From Phycisphaeraceae bacterium (GTDB lineage Bacteria; Planctomycetota; Phycisphaerae; Phycisphaerales; Phycisphaeraceae), in contig JAJDCY010000021.1 of NCBI GenBank assembly GCA_029260595.1, positions 62,001 to 126,000 of the forward strand: a stretch of DNA of 64,000 nt, in the 5' to 3' direction. The notes below the pieces were generated by a model. The model was not told the DNA's origin and did not search any database. It worked only from the letters and a program-made list of their open reading frames with translations. Positions 18,178 through 25,764 of the stretch are shown piece by piece. Each line of letters opens with the position of its first letter. Within the stretch, counting starts at the first letter, position 1. The position numbers and the translations under genes are program-made.

Positions 18178-20493
18178 CTAAACGGCGCGTGCATCAACCC
18201 CCGGCTCAGCCCGCACCCCCCACTGCCCCGCCAAAAACACCCCGACCGCAGCGCCCACCGCGCCGACGATCGCGCCCGTCGGGTCCGCGATGCGTTCGGG
18301 CACCGCGGCCTGGAACACGCCAATCCCAACGAGCGCTCCCGTCGCACCCGCTAACCCAATCACGACGCGCAGCGGGTGATCCGCCAGCCGCCCCGCTGAC
18401 CCCGCCGCCCACCCACCAATCAACACCCCCAGCGGCAACGCCAACAACAACGGGAACATCAAATCATCCAACGCCGGGAACGCCGTCCCGAACTGGAGTG
18501 TCGCGAAGGGCACGGTCGCGAAATACCGGCGAGCGGCCGCATCGAACAGCATCCCGCGATCAAACTCCCACGGCGCGGTGTACAAAACCAGCATCCCCAG
18601 CGCATACGCAGCCGTCGCCCCCGCATACCCCCCCGCGCGCCAACCGCGCAGCCGCACCAGTCCCAACCGCGCCAACCCAACCCCGATTCCGACACCCACC
18701 ATCGATGTCAGCACATCGCCCACCGTCGCGGCCCGCGACCGGATCACAACATGCAAGCACTCGATCGCCACCACCACCACCGCCCCGGCCAACAACGCTA
18801 ACCAAAGGCGTCGATGGTCAGTGCCCCACCCTGTGATCCTCCTCGACTGCGCCAGGATCAGCCCCAACGGTACGGCCAGCGCGACATCGCGAAACCGTTT
18901 CCACGCATCATCAAAACTCGAAAAAATCCCTTCGTTCAGCGGGTTCAGCGCGATCATTCCGTACACCCACTTTATTTTGATCTCGCTTGGCCGCACCACA
19001 ATGTCCAGCGGCATCACCGCATAAAACAAGTAGCACCCGAGATACACCTGCAATAACGGGCGGACCGTGTCCAGCCCGCGCGCGTTGATCGCCCGCTCGA
19101 TCGGGCGGATCAGCGACGGCCCGGCGACCCACCACAACCCAACCCCCGCCGTCGCCCCGGCCGCCTGCGCCACGATGTCGTGCGGGTTGCTCACGCGCGG
19201 CGGGAAGTACACCTGTGCAAACTCCAACCCCGCGCCCATCGCGACCAACCCCCCCCACACCACAGCCACCACCCCCACCACCAACGCCCCGCCCCCAACC
19301 ACACGCGACAGCCCCGCTAACCACATAAACGCCAACACCGTGAACGCCATCCCGTTGATCGCCCAGTCCGACCGCGCCGCCTGCGGCACACTCATCGCAC
19401 CCATCTCCCGACTAAACCGCGCGACCGCTTCGCCGAACTCGACGTACCGCGGCGTGAACGGAACCAGCGACACGTACACGGCCAACACCGTCATCAACAA
19501 CGCCAGTAGCGCCACCGCCCAGGGGATTCGCACCGGATCCTCATCCGCGACCGGCGCCCGTCCGCGCCCCAGCCACTCGGCCGCCAACCCCGCGATCACC
19601 CCACCGCACCCGGCCACCAGGTCCGTCGCGTCCATCAACCGGCTGCGCACCAACCACTGGACAATCTCCGTCGACAACACCAATCCGAACAACACAAACA
19701 GCAGCGATCCATAGGGCACTGTGCCCGCCCCCGCCTGGCCACGCGCCCGCCCCCCGTACCGCACCGCGCGCCCCATCACCCCCGCAACCACGGCGAACAT
19801 GACGACCGCAAACACCGAGCGCACCGCCTCACCCTTCGCCGCCAACACCTCCGCGGCCTCGCGCGCCCCGCCCAGCACCGCGCGACATGCCGAAAAGGGC
19901 CCGCCCGAGCGGAACGACTCGCCCAGCGACATGCGTAGATAAAAAGTCTCCGGCGACACATCGAACGGCGCCGCCTTGAGTACGATCAGCACCAGCACCG
20001 CCGCCAGCGCCCACCGCCCACGCGGACGATCCTCGAACCAGCGGTACAGCCGCACCGCTTGCCCGTTGAACCGCGGCGCAACCACCCACCCCACGACCGA
20101 CCCGACCGCCCCGCCCAGCACGTTCGCCGCCAGGTCCGCCAGCGAGCTGTCCCGCAGCGGCAACCACACCTGCGCCGTCTCAGCCATCAGGCTCAGCACC
20201 CCACCGACCACGGTCACCATCACAACTGTCCGAACCGCCCGCCCCGGCCACAGCGCCCGCCCCAGGCACGCGGCCAGCGCACCGTACGGCGCGAACAACA
20301 TCAGATTCACCGCCGAGTTGATCTTGCCAAGCCAGCCCGCATCCAGCCAAACCGCCCCCGGCTGCGGGGCAAAATTGAATGGGTACACCAACACCCACAC
20401 CGTCATGAACGTGCACAGCCCGGTCAGCACACCGAGCAGGCGGCGCGGCAACGGGTCGCTGCTGACCTGGGGCACCGTCGGTTGTTGGATCAT
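18178..20493 (-). CDS. Polytopic membrane protein with four VanZ-like repeats
   Basis: A 771-residue membrane protein with about twenty hydrophobic segments. Ordinary VanZ-family proteins have one domain of about 120-150 residues. Here the hallmark loop E-x2-[QH]-x5-R-x5-D occurs four times with identical spacing: ETAQ...R...D near 20140-20190, EIVQ...R...D near 19620-19670, EFAQ...R...D near 19180-19225, and ECLH...R...D near 18715-18765. Each loop is followed by a Gly/Ala-rich helix (for example NVLGGAVGSVVG). A fifth, degenerate unit without the loop may end the protein. The ATG at 20493 has TAGGAG about 6 bases upstream; an in-frame start at 20559 is less likely. VanZ proteins confer low-level teicoplanin resistance in one case, but the function of this form is unknown. 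Confidence 0.75.
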   Translation of the reverse strand: MIQQPTVPQVSSDPLPRRLLGVLTGLCTFMTVWVLVYPFNFAPQPGAVWLDAGWLGKINSAVNLMLFAPYGALAACLGRALWPGRAVRTVVMVTVVGGVLSLMAETAQVWLPLRDSSLADLAANVLGGAVGSVVGWVVAPRFNGQAVRLYRWFEDRPRGRWALAAVLVLIVLKAAPFDVSPETFYLRMSLGESFRSGGPFSACRAVLGGAREAAEVLAAKGEAVRSVFAVVMFAVVAGVMGRAVRYGGRARGQAGAGTVPYGSLLFVLFGLVLSTEIVQWLVRSRLMDATDLVAGCGGVIAGLAAEWLGRGRAPVADEDPVRIPWAVALLALLMTVLAVYVSLVPFTPRYVEFGEAVARFSREMGAMSVPQAARSDWAINGMAFTVLAFMWLAGLSRVVGGGALVVGVVAVVWGGLVAMGAGLEFAQVYFPPRVSNPHDIVAQAAGATAGVGLWWVAGPSLIRPIERAINARGLDTVRPLLQVYLGCYLFYAVMPLDIVVRPSEIKIKWVYGMIALNPLNEGIFSSFDDAWKRFRDVALAVPLGLILAQSRRITGWGTDHRRLWLALLAGAVVVVAIECLHVVIRSRAATVGDVLTSMVGVGIGVGLARLGLVRLRGWRAGGYAGATAAYALGMLVLYTAPWEFDRGMLFDAAARRYFATVPFATLQFGTAFPALDDLMFPLLLALPLGVLIGGWAAGSAGRLADHPLRVVIGLAGATGALVGIGVFQAAVPERIADPTGAIVGAVGAAVGVFLAGQWGVRAEPGVDARAV

Positions 20494-20667
20494 CACGCTC
20501 CTAGCCGGCCCATAGGCCACGGGGGCCGGATTATCACCGATCTGCCGCGGCCCGCACACCCGCCCAGATCACCCGCTCCAGCCCCACCGCAACCCCCTTA
20601 TGACACCGTTAACCATGAAATGCCAAGATATTACCCCAATTTTCCCAAAGATATCCACAGAAAAAGC

Positions 20668-20696
20668 TTGCAACTGGACAGGATTCAGGTTATGAT
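20668..20696 (+). promoter_or_regulatory. Strong sigma-70-type promoter in the non-coding region
   Basis: TTGCAA (20668-20673), exactly 17 bases, then TATGAT (20691-20696). It sits in the middle of AT-rich sequence and points toward the sigma-54 activator gene 530 bases away. A sequence close to a DnaA box (ATATCCACA, 20651-20659) lies just upstream. Confidence 0.6.
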
Positions 20697-20940
20697 ACCT
20701 GTACCTTGTCGGTTATTGCGGGGTGAAACCCGGTATTAACCGATACGTGGTGGATCAGAAGAGGGAAGGACTCCACACGCCCCCCACACACGTTGGCCCG
20801 GACCAACGCCTTGCCTTGGCCCCCCACGGACGCGGACAGACGGAGAGAGAGCCCCGCGAGACGCCTGAAAAAGAGCAACCCGCAGGAAACCCCAGCGCCA
20901 GCCTAGCTACCCGCCTTGGAACCGCATTGTTTTAACCCGC

Positions 20941-20969
20941 TTGACGACAATTGGTTTGGAATATTTGAT
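20941..20969 (+). promoter_or_regulatory. Probable promoter of the sigma-54 activator gene
   Basis: TTGACG (20941-20946), a 17-base spacer and TTTGAT (20964-20969). The expected start near 20976 is followed at once by a 7-base-pair hairpin (20981-21000), giving a structured leader of about 255 bases before the regulator. Confidence 0.5.
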
Positions 20970-21232
20970 CTTCCGGGGGGCACCACCGCAGTTGGTGGTG
21001 TGACAACACGCGGACTTTAAACCATGGATCCGATCCTGGTGATAACGATCCGTTGCGGACGCAAACGGCTAATGCAGGGGCCTGCCCCCGCCGGTCAGTA
21101 TTGCACCGCACGGGGTATCCCCGGCTCGCCTCCAGGAAAGGCTCGAAGAAAGGGTTGAAAGAGGCATCCAGGACCGAACCGGCTTAGCCGGACAGGCCTC
21201 GATGGTGCGTTCGGGAGGAAAGCGTTTACACC

Positions 21233-22243
21233 ATGCCCACGACGGAAAGAAGCACAGCGAGACGGGGCGGAGCCTTCGAACAGGCACCGCGATTGGTCGG
21301 AACAAGCCCCTGTATGGGCTTGCTGCGATCGCTCATCCAAGCCGTCAGCCAACGATCCTGCACAGTATTAATCCTCGGCGAATCGGGTACGGGAAAAGAA
21401 CTCGTCGCCCGCCAGATCCACGCCGCCAGCGACCGTGCCGATCAGCCGTTCATCCCGGTCGACTGCACCACCCTGCGCGACAGCCTGTTCGAGTCGCAAC
21501 TGTTCGGCCACGTCAAGGGCGCCTTCACCGGCGCCGAGCACGAAACACTCGGCTTTTTACGGGCGGCGGACGGTGGCACGATCCTCCTCGACGAAATCGG
21601 TGAACTCGCCCCACAGGTCCAGGCCAAGCTCCTGCGATTCCTCCAGGAAAGAACCGTCGTCCCACTCGGCGGCGTGAAAGCTCGCCCGGTCGACGTACGC
21701 ATCATCGCCGCGACCCACCGCGACCTCATGGCCATGGTCGACCAGGGCGACTTCCGACAAGACCTCTACTACCGACTCAATGTTGTATCTCTCGAGGTCC
21801 CGTCCCTACGCCAACGCCGCGAAGACCTCGACAGCCTCGCCAGCCACTTCCTCGCTCAACTGGCCAACCTCTACGGCGACACCAATAAGACTCTCGCGCC
21901 CGAAGCCCTGGCCGCCCTACGGTCCTACGGCTGGCCCGGCAACGTCCGCGAACTCGCCAACGCCATCGAGCACGGCTTCGTGCTCACCGAGGGAAGGGTG
22001 ATCCGCGAGGACCACCTGCCCGAGGCCGTCCGCGCCACCACCATCGCCGACGCCGGGCTGTCCGAAGACATCCAGATCGTCCCGCTAGAGATAGCAGAGC
22101 GAGCGCTGATCACCCGCGCACTGCGGGCATCCGGCGGACACCAGGCCCAGGCCGCACGCATGCTCCAGATCGAACGCCGCCGCCTGTACCGCAAGATCCG
22201 CCGATACGGCCTCGAGTCGCTCGCCAACCAGCGACGCGGCTAA
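21233..22243 (+). CDS. Sigma-54-dependent transcriptional activator without a receiver domain
   Basis: A 336-residue bacterial enhancer-binding protein. It begins almost directly with the AAA+ domain: Walker A GESGTGKE (49-56), the sigma-54 contact loop GAFTGA (96-101), Walker B GGTILLDEIGE (114-124), and sensor II region SYGWPGNVREL. A Fis-type helix-turn-helix ends the protein (ASGGHQAQAARMLQIERR, about 300-320). There is no N-terminal receiver, GAF or PAS domain, so control must act by another protein or by abundance, as in PspF. GGGAGG about 16 bases upstream is a possible ribosome binding site. The targets are not apparent in the window. Confidence 0.92.
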   Translation: MPTTERSTARRGGAFEQAPRLVGTSPCMGLLRSLIQAVSQRSCTVLILGESGTGKELVARQIHAASDRADQPFIPVDCTTLRDSLFESQLFGHVKGAFTGAEHETLGFLRAADGGTILLDEIGELAPQVQAKLLRFLQERTVVPLGGVKARPVDVRIIAATHRDLMAMVDQGDFRQDLYYRLNVVSLEVPSLRQRREDLDSLASHFLAQLANLYGDTNKTLAPEALAALRSYGWPGNVRELANAIEHGFVLTEGRVIREDHLPEAVRATTIADAGLSEDIQIVPLEIAERALITRALRASGGHQAQAARMLQIERRRLYRKIRRYGLESLANQRRG

Positions 22244-22317
22244 ACACCCATAACACAACCCGGCACCCAACCGACACCCCGGTCACGATCGGGACGCGCG
22301 ATCGAGCCACCATCACA

Positions 22318-23355
22318 CTAGTCAACAGCCTCGATCCGGCCGCGGATCTCCGGCTCCAGGCACTCGGCCCAGTACGCATGCATACGCCCGTTGGGGTGAC
22401 CCTCTCGCGGAACCTTCATCGACTCATCCAAAAAGTCGGCGCGCGTTCCATCGACGACGTTGATTTCCGCTCGCTCCAGAACCCCGGCATACGACGCCTT
22501 CGAACTCGCGTCCATCTCGAGCAGCACGACCACCAACGCGATGCCCTTCACCCGACACAGCGCATTCATCTCCAGCATCAGCGCCTCCGTCACCGCCCTC
22601 GCCTGCGCCTTACGATCCGATCGCTGGTAACGGGCGAACATCTCTTCGCCGAACGTGACCGTCGCCAGGTACCGTTTCGCCGGCCACTGCGGGAACCGAT
22701 CGGGATCACGGCGGACCAACGCTCCGCCCGTCGTCATGCTGCAAAAAGGCACGTGCACGAGGTTCCGGTGCGACAGCCGCGACAAACCCAGCAACCAATT
22801 AGCCGTGCAAACATTGCGTATCTCATGGTTGATATAAAAGCCGTAAACCACCACCCCCGGCCGCGCGTCGCCCGCCTCATCGAGCACCCGTTCGAGCTTC
22901 AACAACGATTGATAAGTCCCATACGCCACGGTCGCGTAGTTGCGGATCTCGACCGCGGGCATCGCCTCCTGTAGCCGCCACCCAAAGGTCTCGTCGTCGC
23001 TGATCGCCGCACCAAACGTGAACGACCCGCCCATCAGGAAGACCCGATCATCGCGTCGCGTCGGCTGGGCCGCCGTCGCCCGTGACGAGTCCTCCCAGAT
23101 CGTGATCGAGATGTCGTCCAGCCCCTCCTTGTATGCCGGGTACCGGTACGCGCCGGGCTTGCTCTGCCACCCCAACCCGGCGACCGGCTCGTTCATCGTC
23201 GGTTCACGGTTCGTCGCCCACGAACCGGCCCGCCACGGGCGATACCCGCACACGCGCAACAACCCCTCCGCCATCACGAGTACGATCACAACGCTAAGAA
23301 TAAAGGTTGTCGCCGCGAACAGCAGTGTGCGAGACCGGCGTGGGCCCATAAGCAT
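22318..23355 (-). CDS. Membrane-anchored SGNH/GDSL-like protein
   Basis: A 345-residue protein with one N-terminal transmembrane segment (about 10-33) and an extracytoplasmic domain. VFLMGGSFTFG (about residue 104) occupies the place of the SGNH block I and keeps the Ser, but has Gly in place of the Asp of Gly-Asp-Ser. VVVYGFYINHE fits the Asn block, and EGHPNGRMHAYWAE near the end fits the terminal Asp/Glu-x-x-His block. SGNH proteins are esterases, acyltransferases or carbohydrate deacetylases. The substrate is unknown and activity is not certain. It lies in the same direction as the AsmA-like gene 22 bases upstream, so the two are probably co-transcribed. Confidence 0.6.
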   Translation of the reverse strand: MLMGPRRSRTLLFAATTFILSVVIVLVMAEGLLRVCGYRPWRAGSWATNREPTMNEPVAGLGWQSKPGAYRYPAYKEGLDDISITIWEDSSRATAAQPTRRDDRVFLMGGSFTFGAAISDDETFGWRLQEAMPAVEIRNYATVAYGTYQSLLKLERVLDEAGDARPGVVVYGFYINHEIRNVCTANWLLGLSRLSHRNLVHVPFCSMTTGGALVRRDPDRFPQWPAKRYLATVTFGEEMFARYQRSDRKAQARAVTEALMLEMNALCRVKGIALVVVLLEMDASSKASYAGVLERAEINVVDGTRADFLDESMKVPREGHPNGRMHAYWAECLEPEIRGRIEAVD

Positions 23356-23377
23356 TCACCTGTGCCGAACCATGCGG

Positions 23378-24283
23378 TTATGGCTTGCCTTCAGATTCTT
23401 TCTTCTTGCCCATCTCCAGCAACCCGCCGAGCCCGGTCTCGAGCTTCTTGCCGGCATCCTCCAGCCCCTTGCCGACTTCCTTGCCAACGCCTTCAACGGC
23501 CTGCCCAACCTTGTTGCCAACTTCGCCGACCACCTTCGTCGCCGCCGTTCCGATCTCACCGAGACCCTCCAGCCCTTTGCCCAACTCGTTAAGCACTTCA
23601 GCCGGCAGATCACCCGCCTTGCCGACCACCGCCGACAACACCGCCTTGGTGACGATCGCGATCAACTGATCCATCTTGACGCCTTCGCCCTCGCCGGACC
23701 CGAGGTCCGTTAGCTCGATCCGATCGATCTTCACCGGCACGCGCGTGAGCGACCCGCCGATCGGCAGCAGCTCCACCTGGACCTCGATGTTCTCGACGAT
23801 CAGCTTCTTGACGATGTACTGCTTGCCGCTCTTGGCCGGTGGGATGCTCGGCTCCGGTCCGGGCGAAGCCGGTTCCTTACTCTCGAACCGCCCGAGGTTG
23901 TCGATGATCACCGCGTAGTTCGCCTTGCCGCTCTTCTTCTCCAGGTTCATGCTCAGGCCGCTTAGCGTCACCTGCGGCACGACGACCCGGTCCTCCCACA
24001 GCGTCCCCGCCTCCGTTACGACGTGCCCCTTGCCCAAACGGAAAAAGTGCTCCGCCTCAAAACCCTCCGGGTTCGCCACGCTCAGCCCCGCGAGTTCCAG
24101 CTCACCGGACCACAGCCCGACATCGACCGAGTCCAGTGTCGTCTCGACCCCCAGCGCGTACGTCCCGCCGTACTCCACTGCCGACCGCGCGATCCCGTTG
24201 ATGTAGTACACGAACACCACACCCGCGATCACCAACAACACCAGACACCCGAGCACCAGCCGGATCAACCACTTAATCATCAT
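23378..24283 (-). CDS. AsmA-like membrane-anchored protein
   Basis: A 301-residue protein with an N-terminal transmembrane segment (about 3-28) and an extracytoplasmic part. The stretch with VEYGGTYALGVETTLDSVDVGLWSGELEL and ANPEGF, where the quoted motif pieces lie at residues 36-78, matches the N-terminal fold of AsmA-family proteins. The middle part is beta-rich with Ile-Val-Glu-Asn-Ile. The C-terminal 90 residues are an amphipathic Gly/Lys/Val/Glu helix with a loose 11-residue period (for example VGNKVGQAVEG, VGKEVGKGLED), like LEA or apolipoprotein repeats. GAGGTAG lies 6 bases before the ATG. A role at the outer membrane or in lipid transport is inference. Confidence 0.6.
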   Translation of the reverse strand: MMIKWLIRLVLGCLVLLVIAGVVFVYYINGIARSAVEYGGTYALGVETTLDSVDVGLWSGELELAGLSVANPEGFEAEHFFRLGKGHVVTEAGTLWEDRVVVPQVTLSGLSMNLEKKSGKANYAVIIDNLGRFESKEPASPGPEPSIPPAKSGKQYIVKKLIVENIEVQVELLPIGGSLTRVPVKIDRIELTDLGSGEGEGVKMDQLIAIVTKAVLSAVVGKAGDLPAEVLNELGKGLEGLGEIGTAATKVVGEVGNKVGQAVEGVGKEVGKGLEDAGKKLETGLGGLLEMGKKKESEGKP

Positions 24284-24320
24284 CTACCTCGTTTCGACCA
24301 CAGCCCGGCACCGGTGAGCC

Positions 24321-24348
24321 TTGCTCGCCCGACGCTCTGGCCTACAAT
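24321..24348 (+). promoter_or_regulatory. Possible promoter of nuoB
   Basis: TTGCTC (24321-24326), a 16-base spacer and TACAAT (24343-24348). The leader to nuoB would be about 80 bases. Confidence 0.4.
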
Positions 24349-24435
24349 GTTCTGCGTTACCAACAGTTTTCATGGTAGCGGATCAGTCGGCCGATAAGCC
24401 AACCCGCAGCCAACGACACCCCACCGGACACCCCC

Positions 24436-25002
24436 ATGGGCATCGAAGCCGCACTCCCGGCCGACAACTTCCTGACCACCCAACTGCAGCAGGTCATCAA
24501 CTGGTCCCGCCGGTCGAGCGTGTGGCCGATGCCGTTCGCGACGGCCTGCTGCGGGATCGAGCTCATGGCCACCGCCAGCAGCCGGTACGACCTGGCCCGC
24601 TTCGGTGCCGAGGTCATGCGCTTTAGCCCGCGCCAAAGCGACCTGCTGATCGTCGCCGGCCGCGTCGCCATCAAAATGATGCCCGTCCTCCAACGCATCT
24701 ATCAACAAATGACCGAACCCAAGTGGGTGATCTCGATGGGTGCGTGCGCATCGACCGGCGGCGTGTTCGACACCTACGCGGTCGTGCAGGGCATCGACCA
24801 GTTCCTCCCGGTTGACGTCTACGTCCCCGGCTGCCCGCCGCGGCCCGAGACACTGATGGAAGGCGTCATGGCCATCCAGCGAATCATCGATCAGGACGGC
24901 ATGCCCCCTCAAAGCGGCCACCGCCGCGCCCTGCGCGTCGCCATAGAGCCGACCCACACACCCACCGCCCAGCCCGTCCCGCTAACCGTCGGCCAAAGCT
25001 AG
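24436..25002 (+). CDS. nuoB: NADH-quinone oxidoreductase subunit B
   Basis: A 188-residue peripheral-arm subunit of complex I that holds the last iron-sulfur cluster, N2, which hands electrons to quinone. The tandem cysteines in [12 protein letters not shown], the cysteine in SMGACAS and the one in VPGCPPRPE are the four ligands. The conserved WSRRSSVWP and [15 protein letters not shown] blocks are intact. The final 35 residues are a proline- and threonine-rich tail. nuoA and nuoC are not beside it; nuoD lies 3.7 kb away on the other strand. Confidence 0.95.
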   Translation: MGIEAALPADNFLTTQLQQVINWSRRSSVWPMPFATACCGIELMATASSRYDLARFGAEVMRFSPRQSDLLIVAGRVAIKMMPVLQRIYQQMTEPKWVISMGACASTGGVFDTYAVVQGIDQFLPVDVYVPGCPPRPETLMEGVMAIQRIIDQDGMPPQSGHRRALRVAIEPTHTPTAQPVPLTVGQS

Positions 25003-25049
25003 CGCGACTCACTGACAACCACCGGGCACCGCACGCCTCAGTTCTCAAC

Positions 25050-25694
25050 GTGACCGCCAACCCGCAAGACTTTTTCGCACCCTTCGTCGCAGCCTGCCAC
25101 CTGGCCGCGCACCACGGGCTCGTGCGATTCTCCAGTGGGAACCTCTCGTGGCGATTGCCCGATGGTCGCGTCGCGATTAGCGCCCGCGGCTCATGGCTGG
25201 CCAACCTCGCCGCCGACCAGATCGCACTGTGCGACCTCGATTCCGGCGCACACCTCGACGGCCCGGCGCCCTCGGTCGAGACCTGGATGCACCTGGCCGT
25301 GATGCGCGCGCGCACCGACGCGAACGCCGTCCTGCACTTTCAAAGCCCCTACGCGACGGTTCTCGCGTGCGGCGACCCGCCCGAAGCCGGCTACGCCGTG
25401 ATCCCCGAGGTCCCCCTCTACATCGGCCCACCCGCGACCGTCCCCTACATCACCCCCGGCACGATTGATCTCGCGAATGCTGTTGCCGCGGCGTTTCAAG
25501 ACAACGCCCCCGAGCACAATCTGGTTGTGATGCGAAACCACGGCATGATGGTGATCGGCAACGACTTCAACGAAGCGATCCAACGCGCCGGCTTCTTCGA
25601 ACTGGCCTGCCAGGTGATCGTCCAGGCGGAACTACCGGCCAACCGGCTGACCGAAGAACATATCCAAGCGCTCCGCGCCTATCTTCAGAAGTAG
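25050..25694 (+). CDS. Class II aldolase/adducin-family protein
   Basis: A 214-residue member of the fold used by fuculose-phosphate and rhamnulose-phosphate aldolases, and by sugar-phosphate epimerases and dehydratases. GNLSWR is the phosphate loop, PSVETWMH keeps the catalytic Glu, and MRNHGMMVIG keeps the third zinc His. The His-x-His pair is changed: the segment reads AVLHFQSPYATV, so the second zinc ligand is Gln. The protein may therefore bind metal differently, and its substrate is open. Translation starts at GTG 25050, 47 bases after nuoB and in the same direction, so it may share the nuoB transcript. Confidence 0.75.
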   Translation: MTANPQDFFAPFVAACHLAAHHGLVRFSSGNLSWRLPDGRVAISARGSWLANLAADQIALCDLDSGAHLDGPAPSVETWMHLAVMRARTDANAVLHFQSPYATVLACGDPPEAGYAVIPEVPLYIGPPATVPYITPGTIDLANAVAAAFQDNAPEHNLVVMRNHGMMVIGNDFNEAIQRAGFFELACQVIVQAELPANRLTEEHIQALRAYLQK

Positions 25695-25764
25695 CCGACC
25701 TGAGAATCAGTTGGTCAGTGGCAACGAGAAATAATGAGATGACTACGCGCCAAATTGCTAGCGG

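Larger units (their letters stand above)
20494..21232. other. Non-coding region of 739 bases with two promoters and possible structured RNA
   Basis: No convincing gene. A strong promoter (20668-20696) is followed by about 240 bases before a second promoter (20941-20969). The first transcript would begin with a hairpin whose arms are CGGTTA (about 20709) and TAACCG (about 20737) around a GGGT-GAA-ACCC core. The second begins almost directly with a hairpin CACCACC (20981-20987) and GGTGGTG (20994-21000). More small inverted repeats (GGGGCCTGCCCC near 21076, CCGGCTTAGCCGG near 21179) lie before the regulator gene. I recognised no RNase P, tmRNA, 6S or SRP signature. Confidence 0.5.

Noticed and set aside
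20651-20659. ATATCCACA, eight of nine matches to a DnaA box
   Set aside because: It is single; no cluster or AT-rich unwinding element surrounds it, so I do not call an origin or a DnaA-controlled promoter.
20703-20940. The non-coding stretch considered as RNase P RNA, tmRNA, 6S RNA or SRP RNA
   Set aside because: No diagnostic conserved segments of any of these RNAs could be found by eye, so no named RNA is called.
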